In this document: positions 13,126-25,651 of the stretch, in pieces
Layout of the letters: each line of letters begins with the position of its first letter
Numbering within the stretch: position 1 is the first letter of the stretch
NCBI GenBank assembly: GCA_033977485.1
Contig: CM066984.1
Coordinates: 113,391,251-113,455,250, forward strand
Length of the DNA stretch: 64,000 bases
Source of the DNA: Hydrangea macrophylla
Lineage: Eukaryota > Streptophyta > Magnoliopsida > Cornales > Hydrangeaceae
Direction: 5' to 3'
Position numbers and translations under genes: made by a program
Notes under the pieces: generated by a model
The model's input: only the letters and a program-made list of their open reading frames with translations
Told to the model about the DNA's origin: nothing
Databases searched by the model: none

Positions 13126-13396
13126 GGGGAAGGGTGTCTTCTAATCGGGGGGGATCGGGATAGGGGTGCCCCTTCCCATACCCGCCTCGTTGCCATCCCT
13201 ATACAACAAGCATTTGTTCTCGTATGAATGCAAAGAAAAGTAGGAGAGCATCTAATATATATTATAAAGTGGAATCAGACGCTTTTCACGTGGCGGCTCT
13301 ATGATTTTTTCTATTTTTTTTTTATATTATTCTTCTTTCTTTCTTTTTTTCCTTGTTTTTCATATCGCTAGAATTAATAAGATGTGCATATATATA

Positions 13397-13397
<1 letters not shown>

Positions 13398-13441
<44 letters not shown>
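13398..13441. repeat. (TC)n microsatellite
   Basis: A TC tract in the gap between the hAT-like element and the next solo LTR. Confidence 0.95.
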
Positions 13442-13443
<2 letters not shown>

Positions 13444-13534
13444 CTTCTTTCCTTATTTCTTTTTAAACCACATCATCTCATCAATATTTAATCTATCTAT
13501 ATATATATATATATATCTCTACAAATATACACGC

Positions 13535-16122
13535 TGTGACGCCCCCGTAGTAGCAAAAATAGAGAAAATAAATTCCTTTTTGGACCCGTAGGCCATGACA
13601 GTTGAAAGTCACCATATTATCCATAATCAATCTAATCATCAAAGTAATGAATCAACCCACGCATTGGAAAGCTCTAAGGTCGATATATATAATTAGAGTT
13701 TAATACTAAACTATTACAAAACATAAGCAACGGAGATAAAGTATTACGACATCATATACCGATTATAAACGTAACTATTACAGAGTCTCTAAAAACATAA
13801 GCATAACTTTCAACAGCAAGCTCCAAGTCTTCAGCTTGCGTAGTAGTCAGCACCAGCATAGCTTCCGTCATCGTAGGCTCTATCCTCGTAGCCCCTATCC
13901 ATATATGCATCTCCTGCATACTCATAACCCTGGCCAGCTGGACATCGAATATCCAGTGGCATAAAGCGCCGTCAGCTACGAAAGCCGAGTTAATGCAAAC
14001 ACTAACAGAGTATCTATAGATTTGCAGCATATATATAACAACAACATCATTAATGATCATCTCGTCGTTTGTATTCATAAATGCACCAACTCAATATATC
14101 TCAACGAACATCGTCCCAAACATAACATAGGCTCTTGGGTCCACATTTATCAGACACGTAGTCCCATACCTACGGTCTGTCACAGCTGACACAAAGTCCC
14201 AAGCTTTGGCCAAAATGCCCCGATATAATCCGGCTACCATGCCCAATCTACAATTGCCTTTCATAACATATACCTCTTAGTTCCAGTCATGGGTTAAAGT
14301 GACATATCCCTTAGCTTCTATCGGATCTCCCGTCTCGGTCATGGACTAAGGTGATATTCATTTAATCTCTATCGAACTAAGTTCATGATGAATCTCTCTT
14401 AATCTCGGTTATGGACCAAAGTGACATATTCATGTAGCCTCTATTCGGATTTCCTGTCCCGGTTATGGACTAAGGTAATATTTCTTTAGCCTCTCTCTAT
14501 CGGATTAAGCTGACAACATCGGCATAACCCTCAGTCTCAGTCTTGGACCAACGTGACTATGCCCTTAGTTTCTGTCAAATCTCTCTTGTCTCCATCATGG
14601 ACTAAGACGACTTCCGTTAGCCTCTATCGGACCAGGGTGTTAGCCTATTAACATTCCCCATAATTATGTATCCCTTAGTCTCTCCCGTAGACAGAAGAGA
14701 TATCTCTAGTATATCCCTTAGTCTCTCTCATGGGCTAAAGCGACATCACCACTATATCCCTTAGTCTCTCTCATGGACTGAGGAGATCCCACTAGTATAT
14801 TCCTTTGTCTCTCTTATGGACTAAGGCAATATAGTTAATCACAACCTCACGTTTGTGTTCCATAATATGTATCCCTTAGTCTCCCTCATGGACAAAGGCA
14901 ATACCACTAATATATCATTTAGTCTCTCCCATGGACTAATTCAATATACGCATACCGCAACCCACATTGTACCATCTTCGCGATCGCATTTCTTATGCAT
15001 CAACCATAATATCGACCTCTGTGGTCGATAGACTCACTACTATGCACGTCGGGTTCTCAATTCGATTAACAACATTATATCATCATTATATAATGGGTTC
15101 CACTGTTCAATGCATTAAGCTAATTATTCCATGTATGTATTATTCTAATACAGCTTCTAACTATCAACGCATGATAATATACAACTTAACAGTTAATCGG
15201 GTATAAACAAACTAAACATTTTAACGTTCTGTCATGTTCGATCGATTGAAGTCATTTCAATCGATTGACAAAAGTAAAGTTCGCTCACTTGAACTAAGTT
15301 CGATTGATCGAGATTGGTCTGTGTTCAATCGCTCGAAAGCAGTTCGATCGATTGAACGCTGGTTTTCTTCCCAAACTGAACGGGACTTCCCGTGTACGTT
15401 CAGGGTTTGATCTATCTTGCCGTAACACATATAGACGATCATATCTACGCTACTAAGTGAGTATAGGCACTCATCGTAAAGTTCGGTAACGCCGGTGACA
15501 TGTGGGTTGGGCGTGGATCCTCGGTGAGCTTTATATCTTCCTCCTCTTTCTCTTTCCTTATCTCTATCTCTTCTCTTTCTCTCTTCTACTTCTCTCCTTC
15601 TTCTTCTCCCAGTCCCAGAAGGGGGGTGTGTGTGTGAGCGTTTGTGTGTATATAATATGTGTATATATATACATGTGTATGTGTGTGTGTATATATATAT
15701 ATGAGTGTATATATGTAACTTATATCTCTCTCTAAAACTCTCAAGATTTCAGCAACCCAAACACACACTCGAAGCCAACATATATATAGGGAGAGGGAAA
15801 GTGCAGGTGGAAAAACACGTATAGTGATAATACCACGTTCGATCGATCAAAGTGAGTTCGATCGATTGAGAACATGTCGGTCAGGGTTAGATCGATTGAG
15901 ATGAGTTCAATTGCTTGAGAATGGAGACACATCACAAATTCAGGTCGGCAGAGTTTCGATCGCTCGAAAATGTTTCGATCGATTAAAGAAACAAAAGTTC
16001 GATCGCTCTAAGGAAGTTCGATCGATTGAAACTGAAATTTACAAGAAAGGTAAGACAAGCACACTGAATCTCATTAATATCAAAAGTAATATAAAAGTAC
16101 AAAGAAAATACAGGGTATTACA
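13535..16122 (-). mobile_element. Solo LTR (2588 bp) with exact 5-bp target duplication
   Basis: The exact repeats CACGC lie at 13530-13534 and 16123-16127. The insert runs TGTGACGCCC...GTATTACA on the + strand; in sense (-) it begins TGTAATACCC, a usual Ty3/gypsy LTR start. There is no internal domain or second LTR. It contains a minisatellite-like block (about 14280-14960) built on CTTAGTCTCTCTCATGGACT, and two clusters of TCGATCGA words (15236-15362 and 15836-16040). Its left end (CCTTTTTGGACCCGTAGG) matches the same place in the element at 35574. Confidence 0.85.
14280..14960. repeat. Degenerate tandem repeats inside solo LTR
   Basis: About ten diverged units of roughly 55-65 bp each contain a version of CCCTTAGTCTCTCTCATGGAC followed by a purine-rich spacer. 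Confidence 0.75.
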
Positions 16123-16276
16123 CACGCATACATGATATAAACTAAATTAATTAATTAAAATAATATTATAACTAAATATTATATAAAATAATAATACAAC
16201 TAACAAATTTACGTACATAAAATTTGCTTACAAAAAAAATACTACATGAAATTCACATTTTTTTATACATACATAC

Positions 16277-16312
<36 letters not shown>

Positions 16313-16469
16313 CATTTAATCCAAGTATATCATTTACTACATTTTAAATCACATCTAATCTAATCTATATCTTTTACAAGTGCAAGAGTTCTAACCAAAG
16401 AAGAAATTATTTATATTTTACTTTAACCATATTTTAATTCTTAAATTTTCAGTACTTAAAATTCAACAC
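16123..16469. other. AT-rich intergenic DNA
   Basis: No gene is seen. A (TA)n tract lies at about 16278-16310. Confidence 0.6.
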
Positions 16470-16797
16470 TAAGGGTCTGTTTGATAAAATTGAAAATTAA
16501 GTGCTGAATTTTAGGCACTGAAAATTTTAAGCGAGTGATTTTTGCAATACTGAAAATAGTATTTTTCAGTATTGAAATAGACTGCATTCAGTGGTTATTT
16601 TCGTAGAATTTTTTCATTTAAAGTTTTCAGTCAGTTTTTGTTTTTTGTTTTTTGTTTTTTTTTTTAAGTAAGTGATAAATTATCAAACGCTCTGGGAAAA
16701 AAATACCAAAAATTTTTATTTTCACCACTTAATTATGTTATCAAACATACCCTTAGTTTTCAATAATTAATTATCAGTTTTATCAAACAGACCCTTA
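16470..16797. mobile_element. Tourist/PIF-like MITE (328 bp)
   Basis: The ends are TAAGGGTCTGTTTGATAAAA and its near-perfect inverse TTTTATCAAACAGACCCTTA. The interior is AT-rich and non-coding with further inverted matches. TTA/TAA at the outer edge fits a PIF/Harbinger 3-bp target, but the exact duplication cannot be fixed. Confidence 0.75.
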
Positions 16798-17583
16798 TAT
16801 TTCAATGATTTTGTAGAGTTATGTCTATCAAATGTTTGAATTATAGCAACTCTCCTGTGCATCGCAAGGGCTACAAATCTAGTTATATAATAAACGAAAA
16901 TTTGAAAGTGCATAATTAAAATATATTGACTTTTCAAAAAAGACTCTTAATATAGAACATCTCAAAATCGAATAAAGGACACTTAACTTGGAATAGGGGA
17001 GTAACAAATACCCTAATCAAAATAACCTCGTTTTGACTAGGGTGATTATGTTTTCCCTTCCTCTTCATTTGCAAACTCACCCACTATAGGTTAAAATTAA
17101 AATAATTTGAATTTTTTTTTTTATTTTTCCTGCTTAAATAATAATTTTTCTAGAATTTAAAAAGATAGACAATGATGAAAAATGCATGAAAATGGCATTA
17201 TGCCAAGGGAGTCTTTATAAATAAAAATTGGGACTTTTCACTTCGAAATTTGAAACTTTTATGATTGACCCATTGACCATAATTGGTCCTTCCAAGTCAA
17301 CTACTTGCTTTTAATTGGTCCTTCCAAGTCAACTACTAGCTTTTAAGACTGAATGTTTTAAAGTTTATTTGCTTCCACTATAAGAGATATATTTTCATTA
17401 TAAATGAATATTTAAGTCTTGGTGGCATGTCACTATGTCAGTATGCACCTTTAATTCGCCCGTTATGGATTTGGGATGTGACAGAAATGGTATCAAGGGG
17501 TAAAATAGTTATATTAATAAAGTGTTATCCCAGTCAATTCCACTTTGCATGAGTTAGAATCAAGTTAATTATATATCTAATAT

Positions 17584-17768
17584 CAATAATGTTAGGTATA
17601 CACACTTTTGCACACACTTTTGTATACATTATGCTTTGAATGCACATGTCTTGTGCTGTTTGAATTTTTTTTACACTTTTCTGTACATCACTTACACAGC
17701 ATAAAGTACGTACATTTAAAGGTAAGTGTGAAAAATGTGTACAAAAATATGTGTGCCTAATAGTGCTC
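17584..17768. mobile_element. MITE (185 bp) with 9-bp target duplication
   Basis: The exact 9-bp repeats ATCTAATAT lie at 17575-17583 and 17769-17777. The ends share an imperfect inverted repeat around TTAGGYAYACA, with several CACACTTTT-type internal repeats. A 9-bp duplication suggests a Mutator-type origin. Confidence 0.7.
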
Positions 17769-17961
17769 ATCTAATATTTGTTGACTTGTAACTACTCTTG
17801 CCAAACCATAACCTAAACAACTCAAATTAATTAGCACTTGCATCAAAACCTAACACTCTTTCCTCCCACATGCCAACGCATCTAGTAGCCCTAAGCTTGT
17901 TCCCAATCAAAATTTTGAAATCCAATGATATTATCCATCGGACCTATCTTGATTTCAAGAG

Positions 17962-18931
17962 TAGGGTTGTCCACGGGTCGGGTGAGTCGGGTTTGACCCC
18001 CACCCGTTCATTCACCCGAATCCAATCGGGTTGAGTCCTTAACACCCGTCATCCATCTGTCTAGTCGGGTGAAACCGACTCATCAGTTTTGGGTGAGTCG
18101 GGTCGGTTTCAGGTTAAACCCGACAATGAGTTTTGTAGGGAAATTTTGGCTATTTCAAAATCAAAAGTGGAGATATGGACAAATTGTCCAGGACAATAAA
18201 AGCCCTAAAATGTCATATATGATACACATACAGTCATACATATACAATATACATAGATACACACAAATTTGAAGTTTGCTACAAAAGTCTCCAATCAAAA
18301 ATCTATATATATAATTTCCATATGGTGTGATAGATTGTAGAAGAACAAAATCTAGATAAAAAAAAGTCTATAGATTCATATTATTAGAATCCATATCTAC
18401 TACTCAAAAAAAAGAACTAGATCTACAGACTACAAATTTGGAGAGAGAATGAGAAGGGCCAAATTGTAGAAGAAAAAGAATAAGAAGAAGAAGAAGAAGA
18501 AGACCTAAGATGAGATGTCGCACCGCGACGAAGAAGCTTGGCAGCGGCTACTGGTGAGATCGCACCAACTCTAATGGCATGAGCGGCATATGGCGATGAC
18601 AATATCGGACGACGACCGGCAGCGGTGATGATGTGCTCATACCAATTAGCAACGACGATTGTGAGAGTCAGGGTTGGGGCTTGACTTGAGAGTGAAGTGA
18701 GTTTCTCTCTGTGTAATCTGGTACTGATACAAGTATAAAACATACTTTAGGGATTTTAAAGGATAGTCAGGTTGGGTCGGGTGGTATCGGGTTTAACATT
18801 GCAATAACCGACATCCAACCCATAAGACATCTGGTGTGGGTTGCTCAACCCGTGACTCCACCCACTATCTGTCAAATCCGACTCACAGCCCTCGGGTCGG
18901 TCGGGTTCGCGGGTGAAGTTGGACAGCCCTA
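17962..18931. mobile_element. Non-autonomous hAT-like element (970 bp)
   Basis: The exact 8-bp target duplication TTCAAGAG lies at 17954-17961 and 18932-18939. The terminal inverted repeats are TAGGGTTGTCCAC and TAGGGCTGTCCAAC. Both subterminal regions are rich in GGGTCGGG/GTCGGGT. No transposase frame is present; the 106-residue - strand frame at 18423-18743 has no recognisable domain. Confidence 0.9.
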
Positions 18932-19075
18932 TTCAAGAGAGAGAAATTTTCAAATTCAATATTCCAATTACATAAACATATTAGGGGGATTCTTATAATT
19001 TTTAGGGAGGACTTAAATGTAAAAATATATTTTAGGATAAATCTGACATTTTCAAAATCCTAAGAGGGGCTTGAG

Positions 19076-19099
19076 CCCCCCCCCCCCCCCCCCCCCCCC
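19076..19099. repeat. C24 homopolymer
   Basis: Twenty-four C residues, preceded by GAGGGGCTTGAG. The same GGGGCTTGAG context occurs at 28084-28098 near another long G run. Confidence 0.9.
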
Positions 19100-19438
19100 T
19101 TGGTCAGTTTGCCCCTGAAACAACTCTAAAGACTAACTGCTTAACGAATAACGCCATGTTTCTTAAATTTGAATTTTAAATTTAATTCTCAAATGCTTAA
19201 ACGATTATACCATGTTGTGGCAGTTATCGTTGATTTCACATAACACTATATATGATATAACTGACAAAGCATTTGAAAAAAATTGGCTTCAATTTGAAGC
19301 AAGTACAAGCGATTTATTTTTGTATGTTACATTAAAAAATTAATAATAATAACAAATACTTAAAATAAATTTTAACCATACTTGTGCTAGTAGCCTTAAT
19401 ATTAAAATTTCAAAATACATGGGAAATTGCAAGATATT

Positions 19439-19622
19439 TTTTTATTTTTATTTTTTGGTAATCGGGGGTGTTTGGGCCAGCTTGCGCGCACCTCTACTAA
19501 TCCCCCGAGGCCTGGAGGCGCCAGGTGAATACTCCAGTGGCCACGCTCCCCATAACTCGAACACTAAATCTCTTAAGTAGTATACCCAATAAACTTACCA
19601 CTCGACCACAAGAAACTTGATT
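19439..19622 (-). mobile_element. tRNA-derived SINE (184 bp)
   Basis: On the - strand the element starts with a tRNA-like head: box A TGGTCGAGTGGTAAG (19594-19608) and box B GTTCGAGTTATG (19551-19562). Its 3' end GATTACCAAAAAAT runs into an A-rich tail. A 16-bp target duplication (GAAATTGCAAGATATT at 19423-19438, GAAATTGCAAAATATT at 19623-19638; one mismatch) flanks it. The 3' body (GGGATTAGT...GTGCGC...ACACCC) is shared with the SINE at 48480, so both are one family. Confidence 0.9.
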
Positions 19623-19638
19623 GAAATTGCAAAATATT

Positions 19639-20131
19639 AAAACTGTGGTGGTCAAAATATTATTCATATATACATTGTATTTAATTGAATATAGATGTGT
19701 TGGTACATAATTCATACCACTTAGAATGTGCCACCACACAACTTGTGGTGTGCAACAGAACAAGTTTTGGATTTACATGGACACATGCAATAGTAAACAA
19801 ACAGATAGAAGGGAAGGGAGAGTCATTGCCAGTTGGGCCATGAGCCCAAGAATCAAATCACTTTATATCCAGCTTTAACACTTGTCAATTTTAATTTCCT
19901 CTTTCATATCAGTGGTCCCCACAATCATGTGCAATGCTCTCAAATAACTGCTTCCCTTCCCCCTCTCTTCCCCCTCTCTGATGTTATTAAGTCCCTACTC
20001 TACAGTCTACTCCCTCTCTCTCTCTCTCTCTCATCTTCTAACTTCAGCATCCAATGCTACTCTGTTACTAACATTTCTGCAACATCCCTTGCAAACCACC
20101 CAACCTTTTATTCTCTCTCTAGCTTCCCAAG
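19639..20131 (+). promoter_or_regulatory. Promoter and 5' UTR region of the TMK-type gene
   Basis: A possible TATA element (CTTTATATCC, about 19861) lies some 270 bp before the ATG. A CT tract at about 20010-20033 lies in the likely leader; pyrimidine-rich leaders are common in plant genes. The transcription start cannot be fixed from sequence. Confidence 0.4.
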
Positions 20132-23100
20132 ATGAAGATGAAGATGAAGCCTCATCTTGGGTTCAAGCTTTCACCCATTTTGGTTTTGTTGGTCTCTTCA
20201 ATCTTCATCTATGGAGAGTCTCAAACAGACCCAACTGATGCTTCAGTGATGTTAGCTCTCGGAAAGAGCTTGAACCCACCTCCAGAACTCGGATGGTCCG
20301 ACCCAGATCCTTGCAAATGGAACCACGTGGTCTGCTCAGAAGCAAAACGGGTCACTCGGATCCAAATCGGCCACCAAAACCTCCAAGGTACACTCCCTTC
20401 GAACCTCTCAAACCTCACTCAACTAGAGCGCTTAGAGCTTCAATGGAACAACATTTCGGGTCCACTACCAAGCTTAAATGGGTTGAGTTCATTACAAGTG
20501 TTAATGCTTAGCAATAACCAGTTTAGCTCAATTCCTGTTGATTTTTTCACTGGTATGTCTTCACTTCAATCTGTTGAGATTGATAACAACCCATTTTCTG
20601 CTTGGGAAATTCCGGAAAGCCTCCGAAACGCTTCAACTCTTCAAAATTTCTCGGCTAATTCCGCGAATATTTCCGGGAAAATACCGGATTTTTTCGGCCC
20701 GGATTGGTTTCCCGGGTTGATCAATTTGCACTTGGCTTTCAATAACTTAGATGGTGGGTTACCCATGAGCCTTTCCGGGTCAATAGTCGAGTCATTTTGG
20801 GTTAATGGGCAGAAGAGTGACGGTCAACTTAGTGGAAGAATTGATGTTATACAGAACATGACATTCTTGAAGGAGATTTGGTTGCATTCGAACTCCTTTT
20901 CGGGTCCATTGCCAGATTTTTCTGGGTTAAAGGATTTGGAGAGCTTGGCTCTTAGAGATAATTCATTTACAGGTCCTGTTCCAATGTCTTTGATGAATCT
21001 TGGGTCTTTAAAAGTTGTTAATTTGACTAATAATTTGCTCCAAGGACCAATGCCCAAGTTCAACAATTCTTCTGTTGCAGTGGATATGACTGAAAATACA
21101 AATAGTTTCTGTTTAGTAGAACCCGGTGATTGTGATCCGAGAGTGAATATATTGCTTTCCATTGCGAAATCAATGGAGTACCCGAAAAAATTTGCAGAAA
21201 ACTGGAAGGGCAATGATCCATGTTCAGATTGGTTTGGAATAACTTGCAACAGTGGAAACATTACTATTGTTAATTTTCAGAAAATGGGTCTTAACGGTAC
21301 AATTTCACCCGAGTTTGCCTCGCTTAAATCTCTGCAAAGATTAGTTCTTGCAGGTAACAATCTCACAGGTACAATCCCTGAGGAGCTTATGACTCTGACT
21401 GCCCTTACAGAGTTAGATGTTTCAAACAACCAGCTTTACGGGAAAGTGCCAGCCTTCAAAAACAATGTGATTGTAAATACAAATGGCAACCCCAATATTG
21501 GGAAGGAGAAGAATGAGTCTACTACCTCTTTGGGCCCATCTTCTTCAACAAATGCTGATTCTGAACACAACGGTGTTTCCATTAATGACGGTAAGAAATC
21601 AAGAAATTGGATTGGGATTATGGTCTTTTCTGTAATTGGTGGCATCATTGTGATTTTCTTGATTGGTATGGCTGGTTTTTGTATATACAAAAGGAAGCAA
21701 AAGCGTTTTAGCAGAGTTCAGAGCCCGAATGCTATGGTGATTCATCCTCGCTATTCGGGTTCTGATAATGATCAGAGCGTGAAGATCACGGTCGCAGGAT
21801 CAAGTGTGAGTGTCGGTGCAGTGAGCGAAACCCATACAATTCCTACCAGTGAGACCGGTGATAATATCCAAATGGTTGAAGCTGGAAACATGGTAATTTC
21901 CATTCAAGTCCTTAAAAGTGTGACAAACAATTTCAGTGAAGACAATATATTAGGTCAAGGAGGTTTCGGAACTGTCTACAAAGGAGAATTACACGATGGA
22001 ACGAAGATCGCTGTGAAGAGAATGGAGTCGGGGGTTATAGCTGGAAAGGGGCTTGCAGAGTTCAAATCCGAAATTGCTGTTTTGACAAAGGTTAGGCATA
22101 GACATCTTGTTGCTCTTCTTGGGTACTGTTTGGATGGGAATGAAAGGCTTCTTGTTTATGAATATATGCCTCAAGGGACCCTTAGCAGGCATATTTTCAA
22201 CTGGCCCGAAGAAGGGTTGAAACCGTTGGAATGGACTAAAAGGTTAACTATTGCCTTGGATGTGGCGAGGGGGGTTGAGTATCTTCATGGTTTGGCTCAT
22301 CAGAGCTTTATACACAGGGATTTAAAGCCCTCGAACATTCTTCTCGGAGATGATATGAGGGCTAAGGTTGCAGATTTTGGGCTTGTTCGTCTTGCTCCTG
22401 AAGGGAAAGGCTCAATTGAAACTAGAATTGCAGGAACTTTTGGATATCTAGCACCAGAGTATGCAGGTACATAATTTTTTTAACCTTTCTGTTCCTTCAT
22501 TAAATTTAAGTTTTATAATTTGTATTTCTTTGTGATGTTCTATTATGCTTCAATGGTCAAAACTATGTTGTGCTGGTATTAGCACCCCAAAAAAGGCCCA
22601 AACTGAACCAATATTGGAATCTGCTATGTGCTTGGGCTACGGTAAGTACTTGTGGCAGATCCATTACCATGAAATTTTTTTTTTTTTTTTTTTGCATTCA
22701 ATTCATGCGTCTGTATTAGCTATGACTACCCTACCAACTCATATATTTCACCTGCTACTCTCTTTTTTTGGGACTTGATTAGCATTTTGTAATTTCAAAA
22801 GTGCTTGAAGCTGAAGGCGCAATAGCATAGACAATTTAGCCATCTTTATGAATTGATAGTTAATAGTTAGCACTTGCTTTCTTTTAAAGACAAGGCATTT
22901 TTTGACTATGCGGGTGATAATGGTTGAACTTTAAATGAAGTTAGCATTATCTGTTTCTCTTTAATCACCGTCTTTAGCATTGTGGTTCATTTTAATAAGT
23001 TATGTATTTGTAGTATTCTAACTCCCTTCTTCTGTGGTTGCACCAGTGACGGGGCGAGTGACTACTAAAGTTGATGTCTTCAGCTTCGGGGTGATCTTGA

Positions 23101-23576
23101 TGGAGCTAATCACAGGGCGAAAAGCACTAGATGAGAGCCAGCCAGAAGAGAGCATGCACCTAGTGACATGGTTCCGAAGAATGCACCTTAACAAGGACTC
23201 ATTCCAGAAGGCCATTGACCCCACGATTGACCTCAACGAAGAAACACTTGCAAGCATCAGCACCGTTGCTGAACTGGCAGGCCATTGCTGTGCGAGAGAG
23301 CCATATCAAAGACCCGACATGGGTCATGCTGTGAACGTCCTATCTTCACTCGTGGAGCTTTGGAAACCGTCCGATCAGAGCTCGGAGGACATTTATGGGA
23401 TTGATCTTGAAATGTCTTTACCACAGGCTCTTAAGAAGTGGCAGGCCTTCGAAGGAAGAAGTCACATGGATTCTTCCTCTTCTTCATTCCTTGCAAGTTT
23501 GGATAATACTCAGACTAGCATCCCTACACGGCCTTACGGATTTGCTGAGTCATTCACATCTGCCGATGGAAGGTAA
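20132..23576 (+). CDS. TMK-type leucine-rich-repeat receptor kinase, join(20132..22466,23047..23576)
   Basis: Predicted 954-residue plasma-membrane receptor kinase of the TMK family (auxin-linked growth signalling in Arabidopsis; Arabidopsis members are about 930-940 residues). It has a signal peptide (about 7-31), an LRR N-cap with a WNHVVC motif, and two LRR blocks split by a non-LRR island containing [18 protein letters not shown] and [12 protein letters not shown], a family hallmark. A transmembrane helix follows at about 493-515. The kinase has G-loop [11 protein letters not shown] from about residue 609, Lys629 in AVKRM, HRD with Asp730, and DFG with Asp748, so it should be an active RD kinase. 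Exon 1 ends GCAG|GTAC and the acceptor is CACCAG|TGAC; phase-1 joining restores [13 protein letters not shown] with no frame loss. The intron is 580 bp. The start MKMKMKPH has three in-frame ATGs; the first was chosen. It is closest in layout to TMK1/TMK4-type proteins; which paralogue is not resolved. Confidence 0.95.
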
Positions 23577-24420
23577 GAAAAATTATGACCGGGATGCTGA
23601 TTATGGTTGGATTTTGTTTGTTCATTCTATTTTGCCATTTTCTTTGCTGTAATCTATTTAAGTTTTGTTAGTCTCTCCTTTTTATCATGATTTAACTTGT
23701 GTAGATTGGAATGTGGTTATGGAAATGCAATGGAAAAAAAGATTGTCAAGAATGATTGTGTGTGAATGGGCGTTTGTATATCTTTCTTAAGTTAAATGAT
23801 GGTTTCTTCATAGTCTTAGAGCGCGTTTGGGAACCGTGATTAGGATTACAATCGCAGTTTTGCAACCATTTGGCAAGGTTGATGGGGTCAAACTTTGTGA
23901 TTGGGTTGCAAAAGCAGAATTTTTCCCAAATGGGGCCTTGATAAATTGAGGTTGAGATATTGGCAAGTTGGAACTGCCATGGAAACAAGATAAGTTTATG
24001 GTCTCTGCTTTGGGTCCATTTCTGTGTCCTACACAACTAGGATCAATTCATGTTGTTTCCGTGACAGTTGACAATAAAGTAATGTATGAGTCTAAATCAA
24101 ATAAATAAAATCGAAACTAATCATATACCATAGTAGGCTGAGATAATTCATTTTGTTCTGTGACTAGAATCTGATGAAAGGTATGGATGAACTGTAACTG
24201 GACATCCAAATGTGCCTTAATAAGTGAGTTTCCTAATATTTGTGGTCCATTTTGTATCTGCCTCAAACACCTACTTGTAAAAGATTGACAGATCAAAAGA
24301 GGATATATAATATGCATACTTGCTTTGCCACTCTTTTCTCTTCCTTCATAGCTGTGGAAAGAGAGTGGATAATTTCATTACAACTGGACCTTGGAATCTT
24401 TCTTTCATATACATTTACAA

Positions 24421-24454
<34 letters not shown>

Positions 24455-25122
24455 AGGCTTTGAAGGGTAAAGCATAAAAGGCTGGATGTTAAAAAGCAGT
24501 GTGGAAAAGTTTATCCGATTGCTTTCCAGGAAACAAATGGAGTTTGCTTTTCCAAGAATTTTCATAGTGGTATTATGATGATGGAGAAGATTGAAAACTG
24601 AAACTTTCATGTTATCAATTTGAAAGCTACTTTCCTTGCCAAAGAGGAATTATCTTTTAATGATTTTATTAATAAATCCATCACACTGCAAAACACAAAG
24701 AAAGCTACCCAAAAAAAAAAAAAGAGAAATACTACGGTTCTCAAATATATGGGGTCTAAATTTGGTTTCAACTTATATGTCACTGGAAATTAGAAAGAAA
24801 AAAAAGAAAAAGAGGGAACTTTTTTTGTTGATAAAATAAAAATATAAAATTTTAGTGAAAGGTCCCTTATTTTAGATTAATTAAGTTTAAAGGACATCCC
24901 GTTTTTTATTTTGGTCAAAACTCCATGATTAGTGAAACTTAAACGGATCAAGTCTCTATATTTTTAAAAGTTGTGCGAAATTTCACATAACTTTTGTAAA
25001 TAAAAAACGAGCTAAGACTTATTACTAAAAAAAATTTATTTTAGAGGATTTTTTTGACTAAATTTCCCATAAAAATACAACTGGTCTTTTTTTTTTTTTG
25101 GTTTGTGTGTGTGTGTGTGTTT
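23577..25122. other. 3' flank of receptor kinase; no gene
   Basis: The 3' UTR lies at the start, without an obvious AATAAA close by. 23820-23945 has GTTTGGGAA/TTCCCAAAT inverted ends and looks like an old MITE fragment. A (GT)n tract lies at 24423-24452. Nothing coding is seen. Confidence 0.55.
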
Positions 25123-25144
25123 GGGGGGGGGGGGGGGGGGGGGG
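25123..25144. repeat. G22 homopolymer
   Basis: Twenty-two G residues follow a (GT)n tract and T run. A shorter G7 recurs at 25461, at the start of the second copy of the tandem duplication. Confidence 0.9.
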
Positions 25145-25620
25145 TAGTCTGATGTCTACTTAGAGAATCTCCAACCAATACTTCAAAATTCCATATGCCA
25201 TATCCATTTGAAGTATAATGTGGAAAATCTGACATATCAAAATTAGACATATCTATTATCTACATGATAGAACTTCACCTGATATGTCAAATTTATTACT
25301 TTATTAATATATATATACAGTTAGGCTCTAAAGAGGGCGCCCTCTCTTGATTAAAGAAAGGGTCTATGTTTTGGCCGTCGGATTGTGTTTAAAAACTGTG
25401 AAATGACAACACTGTCCTTAATTAAAACACGATCCGACGGCCAAAACAGAGATCCTCTCTGGGGGGGTGATAGTCTGATGTCTACTTAGAGAATCTCCAA
25501 CCAATACTTCAAAATTCCATATGCCATATCCATTTGAAGTATAATGTGGAAAATTGACATATCAAAATTAGACATATCTACGTACATAATAGAACTTCAC
25601 CTGATATGTCAAATTTATTA

Positions 25621-25651
<31 letters not shown>

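Larger units (their letters stand above)
12142..13201. mobile_element. Non-autonomous hAT-like element (1060 bp)
   Basis: Terminal inverted repeats are TAGGGATGGTAA and, read inward from the right, TAGGGATGGCAA. The flanks are TACAACAT (12134-12141) and TACAACAA (13202-13209), an 8-bp target duplication with one mismatch. GGGTCGGG-type repeats fill both subterminal regions and no transposase frame exists. Inside are a (CT)(TA)(TG) compound microsatellite (12572-12650) and a GGGGT array. Confidence 0.85.

Noticed and set aside
12867..13196. 109-residue proline-rich - strand frame
   Set aside because: Produced by the GGGGT array and pyrimidine tracts of the hAT-like element.
13752..14078. 108-residue - strand open frame
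   Set aside because: It lies inside the solo LTR 13535-16122, has no domain, and is not kept in the related element at 35574.
14280..14960. CRISPR-like array
   Set aside because: Units are degenerate and spacing uneven, in a plant LTR; there are no exact repeats or unique spacers.
20824..21261. 145-residue - strand frame inside the receptor kinase
   Set aside because: Antisense shadow of a long conserved coding exon; no domain or start context.
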